Shown: positions 1 through 7,561 of the stretch, in pieces | How the letters are laid out: every line of letters starts with the position of its first letter | Position numbering within the stretch: position 1 is the first letter of the stretch | Position numbers and translations under genes: made by a program | NCBI RefSeq assembly: GCF_001989455.1 | Contig: NZ_CP018346.1 | Location: forward strand, 186,001-250,000 | Direction of reading: 5' to 3' | DNA: 64,000 bases | Source: Prochlorococcus sp. RS04 | GTDB lineage: Bacteria > Cyanobacteriota > Cyanobacteriia > PCC-6307 > Cyanobiaceae | Notes under the pieces: generated by a model | What the model was told of the DNA's origin: nothing | Database searches by the model: none | What the model saw: only the letters and a program-made list of their open reading frames with translations

Positions 1-101
1 CCGACAGGAGGGTTAACTAAATGAGCAAGAAATGCATCATCATTTTTAAAAACCTCTGACCATACAAAACGAAGTGTGCAAGATAAATTTAAATGGCCCA
101 T
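1..101 (-). CDS. partial antibiotic-monooxygenase-like (dimeric alpha-beta barrel) protein, cut by left edge
   Basis: The minus-strand reading frame is open from an ATG at 101-99 to the window edge. Its visible part reads TLRFVWSEVFKNDDAFLAH, then NPPVG. The pattern of a strand followed by W/Y-x-ND-x-AF-x-AH resembles the second half of small ABM/YgiN-type monooxygenase domains, which form dimeric barrels and often act on quinols or small aromatics. Only about 34 residues are present. No clear Shine-Dalgarno precedes the ATG, and no in-frame continuation exists upstream because a TGA lies five codons before it. The N-terminal half of such a domain is therefore missing here, so this may be a degraded or shortened copy. 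Function is not assignable. Confidence 0.35.
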   Translation of the reverse strand, partial: MGHLNLSCTLRFVWSEVFKNDDAFLAHLVNPPV

Positions 102-545
102 CTGTTGCTGTCAAATTATTTCTAGGGAGTGTTTTAATTATTCTTTAATCCACTTTTTAGTCTTTAGAAATTCCAATTTATCTGTAATTGATAGGAATCT
201 GAATTTTTTGAATCTCCCTGTTCATTTTTGTAAGAAAGCACAGCTCCGAATCTATTTTTCCTAATCATCTGCAATCCAATGGATAATTACTTTTTATTAA
301 AAATATAACTTGCAAAAATGCCTTTCTTTTTGTTTCTTTTTTTTTCTTTTAAACAATTCATAACTTGCTTATAACTTTAAAATGTGACTCTAATAATGCA
401 TTCAATTCTTCTAAATCAAAGCAGTGGTCTTGGATGCAGTTTTTTATAGTATTCAGCAAGTAAACTAATAATTTTTAAAAATTAAAATAATATTTTATTT
501 TTTCTTATTCGTATCTTATTTAATTCTTAAAGAAGAGTTCATTAA
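102..545. other. A+T-rich stretch without a supported gene
   Basis: I see no convincing coding region on either strand. An open frame on the plus strand (76-264) has no family resemblance and is antisense to the partial monooxygenase-like frame. A 33-codon minus-strand frame around 180-275 also lacks support. Long A/T runs dominate. Confidence 0.4.
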
Positions 546-550
546 ATCTT

Positions 551-608
551 TTAAGCTGTTGGTAGCTTCTACATTCTCCTCACACGAAATAGAGAAGCTT
601 TTTCTTTT
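551..608 (+). ncRNA. candidate Yfr1-like small RNA or leader
   Basis: Positions 576-585 read CTCCTCACAC, the ultraconserved core of the cyanobacterial sRNA Yfr1 (ACUCCUCACAC). Here it sits in the loop between AGCTTCT (564-570) and AGAAGCT (593-599), and a T-rich tract follows at 599-608, as in an intrinsic terminator. A second, mutually exclusive hairpin can form from AAGCT (553-557) and AGCTT (564-568). Known Yfr1 has two stem-loops flanking an unpaired region with the core motif and acts as an antisense regulator of porin mRNAs. The layout here (core inside the loop) is not identical, so this could be a relative, a decoy, or an attenuator for the small ORF starting at 624. Confidence 0.4.
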
Positions 609-623
609 TGAAATAAATTTGGT

Positions 624-824
624 ATGACTTATTTTGCAGAGCCAAATTACATAGAATATGAGCTATGGTTTGATTCAAATATTAATGCAGTTGATTTAAT
701 TAACTATTCAGATGAAAATGAATTTTGTAATTTTACGCATAAAAAATTCCATAAGATATCAAGTTTAAATTTAGTTATTGGTTCCTCAAAATATAAACAA
801 ATGATGATTTTTTCTTTTTTCTAA
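624..824 (+). CDS. hypothetical small protein, 66 aa
   Basis: An ATG-initiated frame directly follows the hairpin and T-tract at 564-608. The product is acidic and Asn-rich with a Phe/Met-rich C-terminus. No domain, membrane helix or signal peptide is recognised. Support is limited to frame length and its position after the sRNA-like element. It could be a chance ORF. Confidence 0.3.
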   Translation: MTYFAEPNYIEYELWFDSNINAVDLINYSDENEFCNFTHKKFHKISSLNLVIGSSKYKQMMIFSFF

Positions 825-994
825 TTTCCTTGCAGAGTTAATGCATTCCTTTATTGTTTTATCTCTCTGATTTGGAAATAGCAGAAGTAATGGATTATTC
901 TAGTCAAAAACTAAAAAGCTTTCCTGAAAAAGTTTTTTCTGTTTTTCTCTTATTTATATTAAATATATTCCATTAACTTAATTATCTTTGATAG

Positions 995-1396
995 TTAAGC
1001 AGCTTCTAGATTTGATTCTTCTTGTTCAAAATTTGCTTTATTTTCCTTAATTTCTTGATTAGCCCATTGTAATAATCTTATAGATAATATTAAGTCTCCA
1101 TCTAACCATGCTCTAATAGCCATAGCTCTTCTAGGATCATAAAATTTTTTCTTTCTATACCAATCAAAAACATTCTCATCTGATTTGTCTCCATTGCATG
1201 AAAGACAAGCTGGAACACAATTTCCTGTCAAGTTTAAACCTCCTTTACTTCGTGGCAATATATGATCAATAGATTCTGAAGGTTTTCCGCAATATATGCA
1301 TCTTTTGCTCGTAAATGTATGAATAGACTTTCGCCAAAATCTTAATTTGAGCTTAGGGCATAAATCCTCTAAAAACACTGCATCATCAATATGCAT
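995..1396 (-). CDS. HNH endonuclease domain protein, 133 aa
   Basis: This is a small HNH nuclease of the type widespread in cyanobacteria. Around residues 33-70 it has a CIYCGKP zinc knuckle, then SIDHILPRSKGG containing the catalytic D-H pair, then NCVPACLSCNGDKSD with the second CxxC and the terminal Asn/His-equivalent region. The two CxxC pairs would hold a structural zinc and the DH plus N form the beta-beta-alpha-metal nuclease site. The C-terminal 50 residues are helical and charged. It stands alone with no methylase, phage or toxin-immunity partner beside it, so a house-keeping or repair role is as likely as defence. Substrate is unknown. Confidence 0.85.
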   Translation of the reverse strand: MHIDDAVFLEDLCPKLKLRFWRKSIHTFTSKRCIYCGKPSESIDHILPRSKGGLNLTGNCVPACLSCNGDKSDENVFDWYRKKKFYDPRRAMAIRAWLDGDLILSIRLLQWANQEIKENKANFEQEESNLEAA

Positions 1397-1692
1397 TAAG
1401 ATTATTCAATTAACTATATTTATGTCATATGAAATTTAAAAATAATTTAAGAAAACGTTATCTTTAAGAAATTAAATTATTTTCAAAAACCAATCATAAA
1501 ATAATTAATTTCAAATAAATTTTTAATTAATTTTCTCATCACTTTTTCTTATTTTTAGTTTGAGCTTTTACTCTTCAGAATTTGGTTATGGGAATAACAA
1601 TATACATTTAACATTTAACTTTATAACTTACCTTTTCTATATGTGGAGTCTAGTTATTTAGTTGAATATAATGAGCTAAGAATTTAAAAAAA
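1397..1692. other. A+T-rich divergent intergenic region
   Basis: These 296 bases separate the divergently transcribed HNH gene (minus) and a small membrane protein gene (plus) and should hold both promoters. Apart from many TAATTT-like tracts I see no operator, repeat or small ORF that I can support. Confidence 0.4.
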
Positions 1693-1926
1693 ATGTCTGA
1701 TAAAAAGAAAGATACAAAAAAAGATTTTAAAAAGAATAAAGCTATGCTTGCTTACGGAGTGATACAACTAGGATCAGCAGTTGTATCAGCTTTTGCCTTA
1801 GTAGCTATTGCACTAAGCTTTTGCTCATTAAAAAAAGAATCAAAGTTCTTTAATGAATGTGTTGAAGAAATGAAAGCGACTGGTTCGCAAACAGCTGATG
1901 CGGTTCGTTTCTGTACTGGTGGTTAG
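1693..1926 (+). CDS. small membrane protein, 77 aa, paralogue of the gene at 8448-8684
   Basis: The N-terminus is Lys/Asp-rich (about 15 residues). It is followed by AMLAYGVIQLGSAVVSAFAL and a hydrophobic helix ending at FCS, then a charged C-terminal domain with two cysteines (NECVEEM and RFCTGG). The same layout, including K-x(n)-AYG-x-IQLGS, FCS-KKES and the C-terminal Cys pair, recurs in the protein at 8448-8684, so the two are clear paralogues. The C-terminal Cys pair could form a disulphide if that part is exported. Function is unknown. Confidence 0.65.
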   Translation: MSDKKKDTKKDFKKNKAMLAYGVIQLGSAVVSAFALVAIALSFCSLKKESKFFNECVEEMKATGSQTADAVRFCTGG

Positions 1927-2083
1927 CATTAGGTAAATTAAGTGTTTCCGATATTTTTATAAATAATATTTAATTTGTCTTAGTTCATATTAACCATAAA
2001 TTAATTTTTTCTTATTTTCCCCTTAGTAAAACTAATAAATAAACTAACTAAAATTTAAGTGATTATAAATTTAGGAAAATTTT

Positions 2084-2236
2084 ATGAGTGGAGATTATGA
2101 GACATTAGAAATCAATCAACCTAAGATTTCTTATTTTAAAAAGAGATCAGAAGATAATACTTTATGGCTAGAGGAAATGATTAAAGAGATTGAAAAGATT
2201 GAAGATACGAATAACAATATATCTGATGCTGCTTAA
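2084..2236 (+). CDS. hypothetical acidic peptide, 50 aa
   Basis: An ATG frame of 51 codons, beginning MSGDYETLEINQ and ending NNNISDAA. It is highly charged, and the central segment (LWLEEMIKEIEKIED) looks amphipathic-helical. No SD is evident, but most genes here lack one. It lies downstream of, and on the same strand as, the small membrane protein at 1693. Function is unknown. Confidence 0.4.
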   Translation: MSGDYETLEINQPKISYFKKRSEDNTLWLEEMIKEIEKIEDTNNNISDAA

Positions 2237-2253
2237 TCTACGATGGTTTGTGA

Positions 2254-2349
2254 TTAATGATATTTATTGAGTAATCTATTGTAAATTACCAACAATAATA
2301 TTATTCCACCTATACCAAGAATTGCATGGTATGGGTCATAATGATTTTG
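2254..2349 (-). pseudogene. possible frameshifted small membrane protein
   Basis: The minus strand carries an open frame without its own ATG that encodes a good membrane segment (HAILGIGGIILLLVIYN, then RLLNKYH and stop). An ATG at 2360-2358 lies just upstream in another frame and runs into a stop after 16 codons. A single-base change near the A-tract at 2346-2349 would join them. This looks like a decayed or mis-framed one-helix protein, but the joined product is an inference. Confidence 0.25.
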
Positions 2350-2431
2350 CTAAAGCTCATTTAAAAATTCCATTAATTTAGTCTTTGGGTCGAGGTAATA
2401 TCAAGCGTTTCATTTAAAAACCATAAGTGAC

Positions 2432-2926
2432 TTAATCGCATTTTTTCTTTCGATATATTTTCTGCATTTCTTTTTGTTCTGATAAATAATCTTCTTTTGC
2501 TTGTTTATTAATTTGATCATATTTGGCTTTAAATTCTTCTATAAGAGCTTGAGCATTTTGTCTTCTTTCTTTGGGCATAAAATCAAAATCTTCATCACTG
2601 TAATTTCCACTTTTTAAGATAGTTTCAAACAAATAACATTCACTAGATAAATCAATATCAAATTCTTTTATTAAGAAATATTCATTACATAAGCTTTCTA
2701 TTTCATAAGGACTATCAAAAAGATCCTCCCATTTTGTCTCTATTGCATAAATTTTGATAATTTTATCATTAGCAAATTCTTTGCTTTGTTTTGCAAATGA
2801 TATTTTTTGCTGATAATCATTTTTTGATTTATTTATTGCAAATTTAAGATCTTCGCATAATCTTGCTTTATCATTTCCGAAACCAAATATAAGTGGGAAA
2901 ACAATAAATAAAGCTAAGCGTTTCAT
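2432..2926 (-). CDS. secreted hypothetical protein with coiled-coil character, 164 aa
   Basis: The N-terminus (MKRLALFIVFPLIFGFG) is a signal-peptide-like hydrophobic segment. The rest is strongly charged and helical, with long Lys/Glu stretches near the C-terminus (KAKYDQINKQAKEDYLSEQ) and cysteines at LCEDL, LCNEY, SECYLF and the C-terminal KKKCD. It may be periplasmic and disulphide-bonded. The upstream gene's TAA is directly abutted by this ATG, so it is probably last in a four-gene minus-strand operon (3511 to 2432). No family is recognised. Confidence 0.6.
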   Translation of the reverse strand: MKRLALFIVFPLIFGFGNDKARLCEDLKFAINKSKNDYQQKISFAKQSKEFANDKIIKIYAIETKWEDLFDSPYEIESLCNEYFLIKEFDIDLSSECYLFETILKSGNYSDEDFDFMPKERRQNAQALIEEFKAKYDQINKQAKEDYLSEQKEMQKIYRKKKCD

Positions 2927-3085
2927 TTAATCGTTGACTTTTTGGTCTAATAATTCTTTTAATTCCTTTGGTAAGTTTAAAAAAGAATCTCTTAAATTTT
3001 CATTCTTTTCTCCTATATGCAGTATCCACTCTCTAAATTCTTCTGCTATTGCATAACTGTCTTCATATCTTTCTAGATTATCCAT
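2927..3085 (-). CDS. hypothetical small acidic protein, 52 aa or longer
   Basis: From the ATG at 3085 the frame begins MDNLERYEDSYAIAEEFREW and ends in LLDQKVND, with its stop immediately before the next gene's ATG. The frame stays open upstream to 3139 and the extra residues (RIDIATCWATKRISV) look protein-like, but there is no ATG, GTG or TTG there. It ends at a stop beside an eight-A tract. The N-terminus may be longer with an unusual start, or an indel in the A-tract may have cut it. Confidence 0.45.
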   Translation of the reverse strand: MDNLERYEDSYAIAEEFREWILHIGEKNENLRDSFLNLPKELKELLDQKVND

Positions 3086-3146
3086 AACAGAAATTCTTTT
3101 AGTAGCCCAACAAGTCGCTATATCAATTCTTTTTTTTGTTTAGTAT

Positions 3147-3311
3147 TTACTGCCAAAATTCATCTAATGCATCAAACACTCTGTTGAGATAATCGTTTGC
3201 TCCTATACATTCCCATTTCCCCTTTTCACCAATCGCACATTTGTAGTGCAGTTCTCTCTTGAGTTGCATTAGTTTATTGGTCATAGCAACCTTGTCTAGT
3301 CTTCCGTTCAT
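3147..3311 (-). CDS. hypothetical protein, 54 aa
   Basis: The frame begins MNGRLDKVAMTNKLMQLKRE. The start overlaps the upstream gene's stop in an ATGA arrangement (TGA at 3310-3308), which supports translational coupling and the start choice. It contains two cysteines separated by a Lys/Gly-rich turn (YKCAIGEKGKWECIG) that could form a small hairpin, then a helical tail DYLNRVFDALDEFW. No family is recognised. Confidence 0.55.
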   Translation of the reverse strand: MNGRLDKVAMTNKLMQLKRELHYKCAIGEKGKWECIGANDYLNRVFDALDEFWQ

Positions 3312-3511
3312 AGTAATTCCCTAGCTTCTGTCAATATTCGATTCTTTAAAAAAATAAGCGCGTCTAGTTTTTCTTCTTTTTCTTCATAATTTTCAAATTT
3401 CATTTCTGCAATTTCAACAATTGCTTTATCAACCTTTTTAAGCTGTTTCTTGATAACTCCCTTTTTAAGTTTTTTTTTAATAATCATTTTTGGTATTTTG
3501 GTTGATTCCAT
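3308..3511 (-). CDS. hypothetical Lys-rich helical protein, 67 aa
   Basis: The first half is extremely basic (KMIIKKKLKKGVIKKQLKKV); the second half is a Glu/Lys helix with regularly spaced Leu/Ile, consistent with a short coiled coil. Its TGA overlaps the next gene's ATG. It heads the operon 3511-2432. Nucleic-acid or partner binding is possible from composition only. Confidence 0.5.
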   Translation of the reverse strand: MESTKIPKMIIKKKLKKGVIKKQLKKVDKAIVEIAEMKFENYEEKEEKLDALIFLKNRILTEARELL

Positions 3512-3640
3512 TGAAATTACCTTTTTTCTTTATATTCTCTTTCTTTTCTTCAAAATGCGAGTCCCTCACTTTAAATTCTGGTTAAATTATCTACATAATA
3601 TCGTTAAGAATATAGTTACCGCTCTTTCAATTTAATTTAA

Positions 3641-3850
3641 TCAATCATTGGGTTTTTCATTCTTTCTGATCAATTGGTCTAAAGTTTTTTGATCTGAGAC
3701 GACAATAAAATCATCCTCTTTATATGGAGTTGTATCAATCCATTCTGGAGGATAATCCCCAAATTTAACGTATTGATAAAGCTTATCTAAATCTGGATCA
3801 TAATAAGTGTCATTAACTCTTGGATCAGTTATTACTTTGCTTGGATGCAT
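3641..3850 (-). CDS. hypothetical protein, 69 aa
   Basis: A soluble acidic protein rich in Tyr, Asp and Pro (DPRVNDTYYDPDLDKLYQYV, then YPPEWIDTTPYKEDDFIVV). No helix of membrane length and no known motif. Codon use and amino-acid mix look protein-like. It stands alone between divergent and same-strand small genes. Confidence 0.45.
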   Translation of the reverse strand: MHPSKVITDPRVNDTYYDPDLDKLYQYVKFGDYPPEWIDTTPYKEDDFIVVSDQKTLDQLIRKNEKPND

Positions 3851-3960
3851 AATAATAATTATTTGTACTCTTTCCTTATAGATTATCTAGATTAAAGCAG
3901 CTTTAAATCTCATTTAAAATTTCCTTTTAATACAAATTTTTTTTAAAAGCAAGCCTTTAT

Positions 3961-4329
3961 TTAAAATTTAATTTTTGTTGTTACTCTGTTTTTATTTTGA
4001 GATTTGAATTCAAAAATTCCTGTTTCAGTAAATATGGTCAACTCATCTCCAGATGTTTCTTCAATTGCAATTCCATCAGACTCTAAATTTTTAACAAAAA
4101 CATTCCCAATAAGTTTTAGAGATTTATCACCCTTGTCAAAAGAAAGCTTGTCAGAATAAGCCTCAAAATTACCACTATTACTCTTAATGACTACATTTCC
4201 CATAGCCTCTAAATCACCTTCTAAAGTATTTACTTGAGAATCAGATGTAAGTGTGTAATTAGTAAATTCCTCAGCAAAAGAATATTCAGCTAATAGAAAT
4301 AAAAACGATGCAAGAAGTATGCTTTTCAT
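3961..4329 (-). CDS. LptA/OstA-like periplasmic protein, 122 aa
   Basis: A signal peptide (residues 1-19, MKSILLASFLFLLAEYSFA) precedes a repeating beta-strand region with the LptA/OstA signature of alternating short strands (LEAMGNVVIKSNSGNFEAYS, then KLIGNVFVKNLESDG). LptA-family proteins form the periplasmic bridge that carries lipopolysaccharide from inner to outer membrane. At 122 residues it is shorter than typical LptA (about 180). Its ATG directly follows the stop of the cytochrome c gene, so the two are probably co-transcribed. The OstA-like fold call is good; an actual LPS role is inference. Confidence 0.65.
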   Translation of the reverse strand: MKSILLASFLFLLAEYSFAEEFTNYTLTSDSQVNTLEGDLEAMGNVVIKSNSGNFEAYSDKLSFDKGDKSLKLIGNVFVKNLESDGIAIEETSGDELTIFTETGIFEFKSQNKNRVTTKIKF

Positions 4330-4683
4330 TTAATTCCAACCCTTTTCTGCATTTTGAATAATCCATTGTGCAAGAACCTTATCCTCTCCATCCTTCAATT
4401 TATTTTTATAACCTTTCATAAAACCAATCCCTTCATTGGCAATAATTGTTATTGAATCTACATCTGCTATTCCTCTTTTTTCAAGGTCGGAAAGTTTTAA
4501 TGATTTGGATCCTTTTAGAACTACTGATCCACCTCTTACATGGCAGCCTGCACAAACATTTCTAAAAATTGTTTCTCCATCTCTTATATCTGAAGCCATT
4601 AGATATCTATTATGCAAAGAGGTTTGAAAAATAATTATTAAAGTTATTACAGGAATTACAAATAGAAATTTAAATATTTTCAT
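4330..4683 (-). CDS. cytochrome c6-like monohaem cytochrome c, 117 aa
   Basis: An N-terminal signal or anchor helix (residues 2-20) is followed by a class I cytochrome c domain. The haem motif CAGCH is at residues 44-48 and the likely axial Met is M89 in GIGFMKGY. The C-terminal helix has the family's LAQWIIQNAEKGW pattern. It would carry electrons in the thylakoid lumen or periplasm. Versus true cytochrome c6 it has a charged spacer and a longer leader, so it may be one of the extra c6-like proteins of picocyanobacteria. I start at the ATG at 4683; an upstream ATG six codons earlier would spoil the signal sequence. Confidence 0.8.
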   Translation of the reverse strand: MKIFKFLFVIPVITLIIIFQTSLHNRYLMASDIRDGETIFRNVCAGCHVRGGSVVLKGSKSLKLSDLEKRGIADVDSITIIANEGIGFMKGYKNKLKDGEDKVLAQWIIQNAEKGWN

Positions 4684-4737
4684 TTGATATATTACACCCA
4701 AAATTAATTTAGCAATTAATTCTTAATTTTGAACTGT

Positions 4738-5793
4738 CTACTTTAATAACTCAACTGCTACAACAAGATTGCCTAATAATCCGTTCAGAATATTAAGCTG
4801 CTCTTTACTACCAAAGGCTATTAATACCTGACCTGGTTGAAGTATGAAATTCCCTCCAGGATTAGTGAACAACTTTTCATTTTCTTTAATGGCTAATATT
4901 TTAGCTCCACTCTTTTTACCTATTCCAAGTTCAGAAAGTGATCTTTTCTCTGAAGTTTCAAAAAGACTAATATCATTACTTAATTCAAATTCTTCAATTT
5001 CACATTCACTTCCTGCAAGCAGATCAAGGAAGTCGATAGCTATTGGTCTTAAAGCCATTGATGCCATAGCTCGCCCTGCTGCGATATAAGGACTTACTAC
5101 AATACTTGCTCCAGCTAATCTCAATTTACTTGCGGCTTCTTCAGTTCCAGCTCTTGCAATTACTCTTATAGAACTTCTTATTCCTTTAGCGCTTAAAACC
5201 ACATATAAATTTGCAGCGTCATTAGGTAAGGTAACAACCAAGCTTTTGCATTTTTCTAATCCTGCTAGTTTTAAAGTCTCGTCAAGAGTTGCATCAGCGC
5301 AAAGTACTTCTAAACCATTTTCTTCAGCAATTTTTTTTCTATCTTCGTCACTCTCAACAACAATAATTGGAATATTTTGCGTTTTTATTTGGTTAGATAT
5401 TTCCTGACCTACCCTCCCATATCCACACAAAATTACATGATTTTCCATTTTTCTAAGAAGTCTTTTAAAACGTAATTCGTTTACTCTTTGAAAATAGCCG
5501 GATTCGAATAATCTAACAGCTTTTTGAAAGGTAAATTGAATAAAGATCAATCCGCCTACGATTACCAAAACAGTTACGATTCTGCCTTCAGGACTTAAAG
5601 GTTGAACTTCTCCAAAACCAATAGTGGTTATTGTGATTAGAACCATCCATAAGCAATCACTCCATTCCCATCCCTCTGTTATTCGATAGCCAATTGCTCC
5701 TAAAAAAAACAGAAAGAATAAAGAATAAATAAGACCAAACCAAGGCCTTAAATAGTCTTTAATAAAATAGAACTCAAATAATCTAAGCTTCAT
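4738..5793 (-). CDS. potassium channel with RCK domain, 351 aa
   Basis: Two membrane helices flank a pore loop with the K+ selectivity filter TTIGFGE at residues 56-62. A cytoplasmic RCK module follows: a TrkA-N Rossmann fold starting at VILCGYGRVGQ (about 120-130) with an acidic strand end (VVESD), and a TrkA-C domain near 260-345. This is the two-helix layout of MthK-like ligand-gated channels, which assemble as tetramers and open with bound cation or nucleotide. Length is usual for the family. Likely role: K+ homeostasis in the plasma or thylakoid membrane. Confidence 0.9.
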   Translation of the reverse strand: MKLRLFEFYFIKDYLRPWFGLIYSLFFLFFLGAIGYRITEGWEWSDCLWMVLITITTIGFGEVQPLSPEGRIVTVLVIVGGLIFIQFTFQKAVRLFESGYFQRVNELRFKRLLRKMENHVILCGYGRVGQEISNQIKTQNIPIIVVESDEDRKKIAEENGLEVLCADATLDETLKLAGLEKCKSLVVTLPNDAANLYVVLSAKGIRSSIRVIARAGTEEAASKLRLAGASIVVSPYIAAGRAMASMALRPIAIDFLDLLAGSECEIEEFELSNDISLFETSEKRSLSELGIGKKSGAKILAIKENEKLFTNPGGNFILQPGQVLIAFGSKEQLNILNGLLGNLVVAVELLK

Positions 5794-5976
5794 ATCCCTT
5801 ATTATCGTTAACTATTCAAAAATTTCAAAAAATTTTTCTATTATGTTCCTAAAACTATTTATTTGTTTAAGTGAAATATATATTAAGCAGGATAATAATA
5901 TTTATTTTCGTAGCTCTATGCGTTAAACAGATGATTACTGTCTCAGGTATTATTTAATAATTCATTAAAAATTAAT

Positions 5977-6108
5977 TCAAGGTTTTACTTGTACTGATTC
6001 AATAAGAAAATCAGAAGCTGCTTTTAACCAATCAGCGACAGTAAGACGAAGGTCAGGTTGAGAATATACAAGTGCGACAATAATTCCAACTAAGATTATC
6101 TTTACCAT
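5977..6108 (-). CDS. tiny membrane protein, 43 aa
   Basis: The ATG frame begins MVKIILVGIIVALVYSQPDL, a single N-terminal membrane helix, then a conserved-looking amphipathic segment (LRLTVADWLKAASDFLI) and a short tail. The protein-like residue mix and clean start-to-stop frame support it even though it is short. Small one-helix proteins of this size in cyanobacteria are often photosystem or NDH accessory subunits, but I cannot place this one. Confidence 0.55.
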   Translation of the reverse strand: MVKIILVGIIVALVYSQPDLRLTVADWLKAASDFLIESVQVKP

Positions 6109-6185
6109 GGCAATTCAAATATTCTTATGAATTAAAGCACAACTATTTAGTAAAAAGAACCTTAAATGTATAAAAAATAGATTAA

Positions 6186-6539
6186 TTAAAATTTCTCTAA
6201 TTGATTAAACAAGTATTCCACTCTTCTAAGATTTACTCCTAAATCAGATTGTCCTAATCTTGCTGCAGATCTTATCTGAATAATTCCTTTTGATCTATCT
6301 ACATAACTTCTTACATCAAGCTTTAAAATTTCGAGGTCATCTGGAAATCTAAAAATTAAGCTTCTACAAACACCTCTCCAATAATTTCTACCACTTTCAA
6401 TAACTTCTGTACGAGGTAACCCTTCCGCCAGAGAAACAAGTTGAATAAACTTTTGATCAACATTTATTAGTTTCTTTTCTACTAAGACACTATTTAATGG
6501 ATTAGTTATTGGAGCAAGACCTTGAATGGAGGAAACCAT
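6186..6539 (-). CDS. DUF1499 family protein, 117 aa
   Basis: The C-terminal half carries the DUF1499 pattern: an internal RFPDDLEILK, then SYVDRSKGIIQIRSAARLGQ and SDLGVNLRRVEYLF, matching the family's RS-R-G-SD-GVN-RVE signature. DUF1499 proteins are conserved in cyanobacteria and plastids; their biochemical role is unknown. The N-terminus lacks a signal peptide or anchor, so it is probably soluble. Confidence 0.8.
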   Translation of the reverse strand: MVSSIQGLAPITNPLNSVLVEKKLINVDQKFIQLVSLAEGLPRTEVIESGRNYWRGVCRSLIFRFPDDLEILKLDVRSYVDRSKGIIQIRSAARLGQSDLGVNLRRVEYLFNQLEKF

Positions 6540-6660
6540 ATTTTTAAGAAAGATATAGATGTTCTAACCGATTTCATACACAAAGTGAGAGAAAAAAAGT
6601 AAATAAATTCCCCATAAATTTAATCTCTTTATAAAGATTCCTTATTTTTTGATCAAAATT

Positions 6661-6798
6661 CTAAAATTTGAGATTTTTAATTGTTTTTTTTGATAGAGAT
6701 GGTTGCCTTGATTGTTTTCTATTTAGTTTCCTAACCCATAAAAAAACTCCAACAAACAAAAATATTTCAACAATAATTCCAACCTTTATTAAACTCAT
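6661..6798 (-). CDS. tiny membrane protein, 45 aa
   Basis: The frame begins MSLIKVGIIVEIFLFVGVFL, one membrane helix, and ends in a Lys/Arg/Ser-rich cytoplasmic tail (VRKLNRKQSRQPSLSKKTIK). By the positive-inside rule the C-terminus is cytoplasmic. Its ATG overlaps the stop of the upstream 30-residue gene, which indicates coupled translation and supports both tiny genes. Confidence 0.5.
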   Translation of the reverse strand: MSLIKVGIIVEIFLFVGVFLWVRKLNRKQSRQPSLSKKTIKNLKF

Positions 6799-6887
6799 TT
6801 TTTATCCTCTTTTTTCTTGTTGGTGCCTTCGATATATGGCACAAGGATATTTAATAACCATTTTTTAAATGCACTTAAAGGTTTCAT
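6795..6887 (-). CDS. micro-protein, 30 aa, coupled to a tiny membrane protein
   Basis: The frame MKPLSAFKKWLLNILVPYIE, then GTNKKKEDKK, has an amphipathic or interfacial helix and a basic tail. Its TGA overlaps the next gene's ATG. The preceding gene (127 aa, 6895-7278) ends eight bases before this start, so all three are likely one transcript. No homologue is recalled. Confidence 0.45.
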   Translation of the reverse strand: MKPLSAFKKWLLNILVPYIEGTNKKKEDKK

Positions 6888-6894
6888 AATCTAT

Positions 6895-7278
6895 TTACTT
6901 GCCTTTTCTCCACATACTCCTCCCTTTGATGAGATCCTCTATATTTGGCCAAGCTGCTATTAATTCTTTTAGTGCCTTTCTATTAGGAGTATAGAAAACA
7001 CATGACAATGCACTTATTACATAAAGTATGAACCATAACTTACTCTCTGAATAAGCTAAAAACAAAGAGAAAAGAAAACTTCCAATAAAGAAGAAGAAAA
7101 ATGACCTATTTAATATTTCTAATGGAGTTCTTTTAAGTCTGTAGAATTTAATCTTTTTAATATCTTCTTCAGTATCTTTCTGAAATTTACTTTCGTACGA
7201 ATTAATTATTTCTTCTTCTAGAACTTTTTCATACTCTAAATTATCAATTGGATCGCTTTGATCCTTTTTATTTATCAT
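6895..7278 (-). CDS. membrane protein with charged N-terminal domain, 127 aa
   Basis: The first 60 residues are acidic and helical (EKVLEEEIINSYESKFQKD). Two adjacent membrane helices follow (FFFFFIGSFLFSLFL and LWFILYVISALSCVFY), and the C-terminus is basic (KGRSMWRKGK). I start at the ATG at 7278; a TTG three codons upstream is less likely. It heads a small operon with two micro-proteins. No domain is known to me. Confidence 0.55.
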   Translation of the reverse strand: MINKKDQSDPIDNLEYEKVLEEEIINSYESKFQKDTEEDIKKIKFYRLKRTPLEILNRSFFFFFIGSFLFSLFLAYSESKLWFILYVISALSCVFYTPNRKALKELIAAWPNIEDLIKGRSMWRKGK

Positions 7279-7561
7279 CGGTATCAATACAGTACAAATA
7301 TGTTAACTAATTTAAGGTATTTTAAAAAGTATCAAATTTTATCTATTAAATGTAGCTATACGAACAGATCATGGTTTTGAAAATACTTCAAGATTGTCTT
7401 ATTTATAAAAGATAAATTAGTCAAAATATTCTTTTTAATTTTCCCAAATCTTTCTGTCATTTAAAACAATCACCTCTATAAACTTCATAGCATTAATTAA
7501 ATTCGGAGGCAATATCTAAATCTAGAGTTAAAATAGTTTAGAGATTTTAATAATAATCTAT

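Noticed and set aside
76-264. Plus-strand ORF of 62 codons
   Set aside because: No family resemblance, no start signal, antisense to the monooxygenase-like frame, and Cys/Phe/Asn-rich by A+T bias.
3450-3635. Plus-strand ORF with hydrophobic translation
   Set aside because: Antisense of a Lys-rich gene: AAA/AAG codons read on the other strand give Phe/Leu/Ile, so the apparent membrane helix is an artefact.
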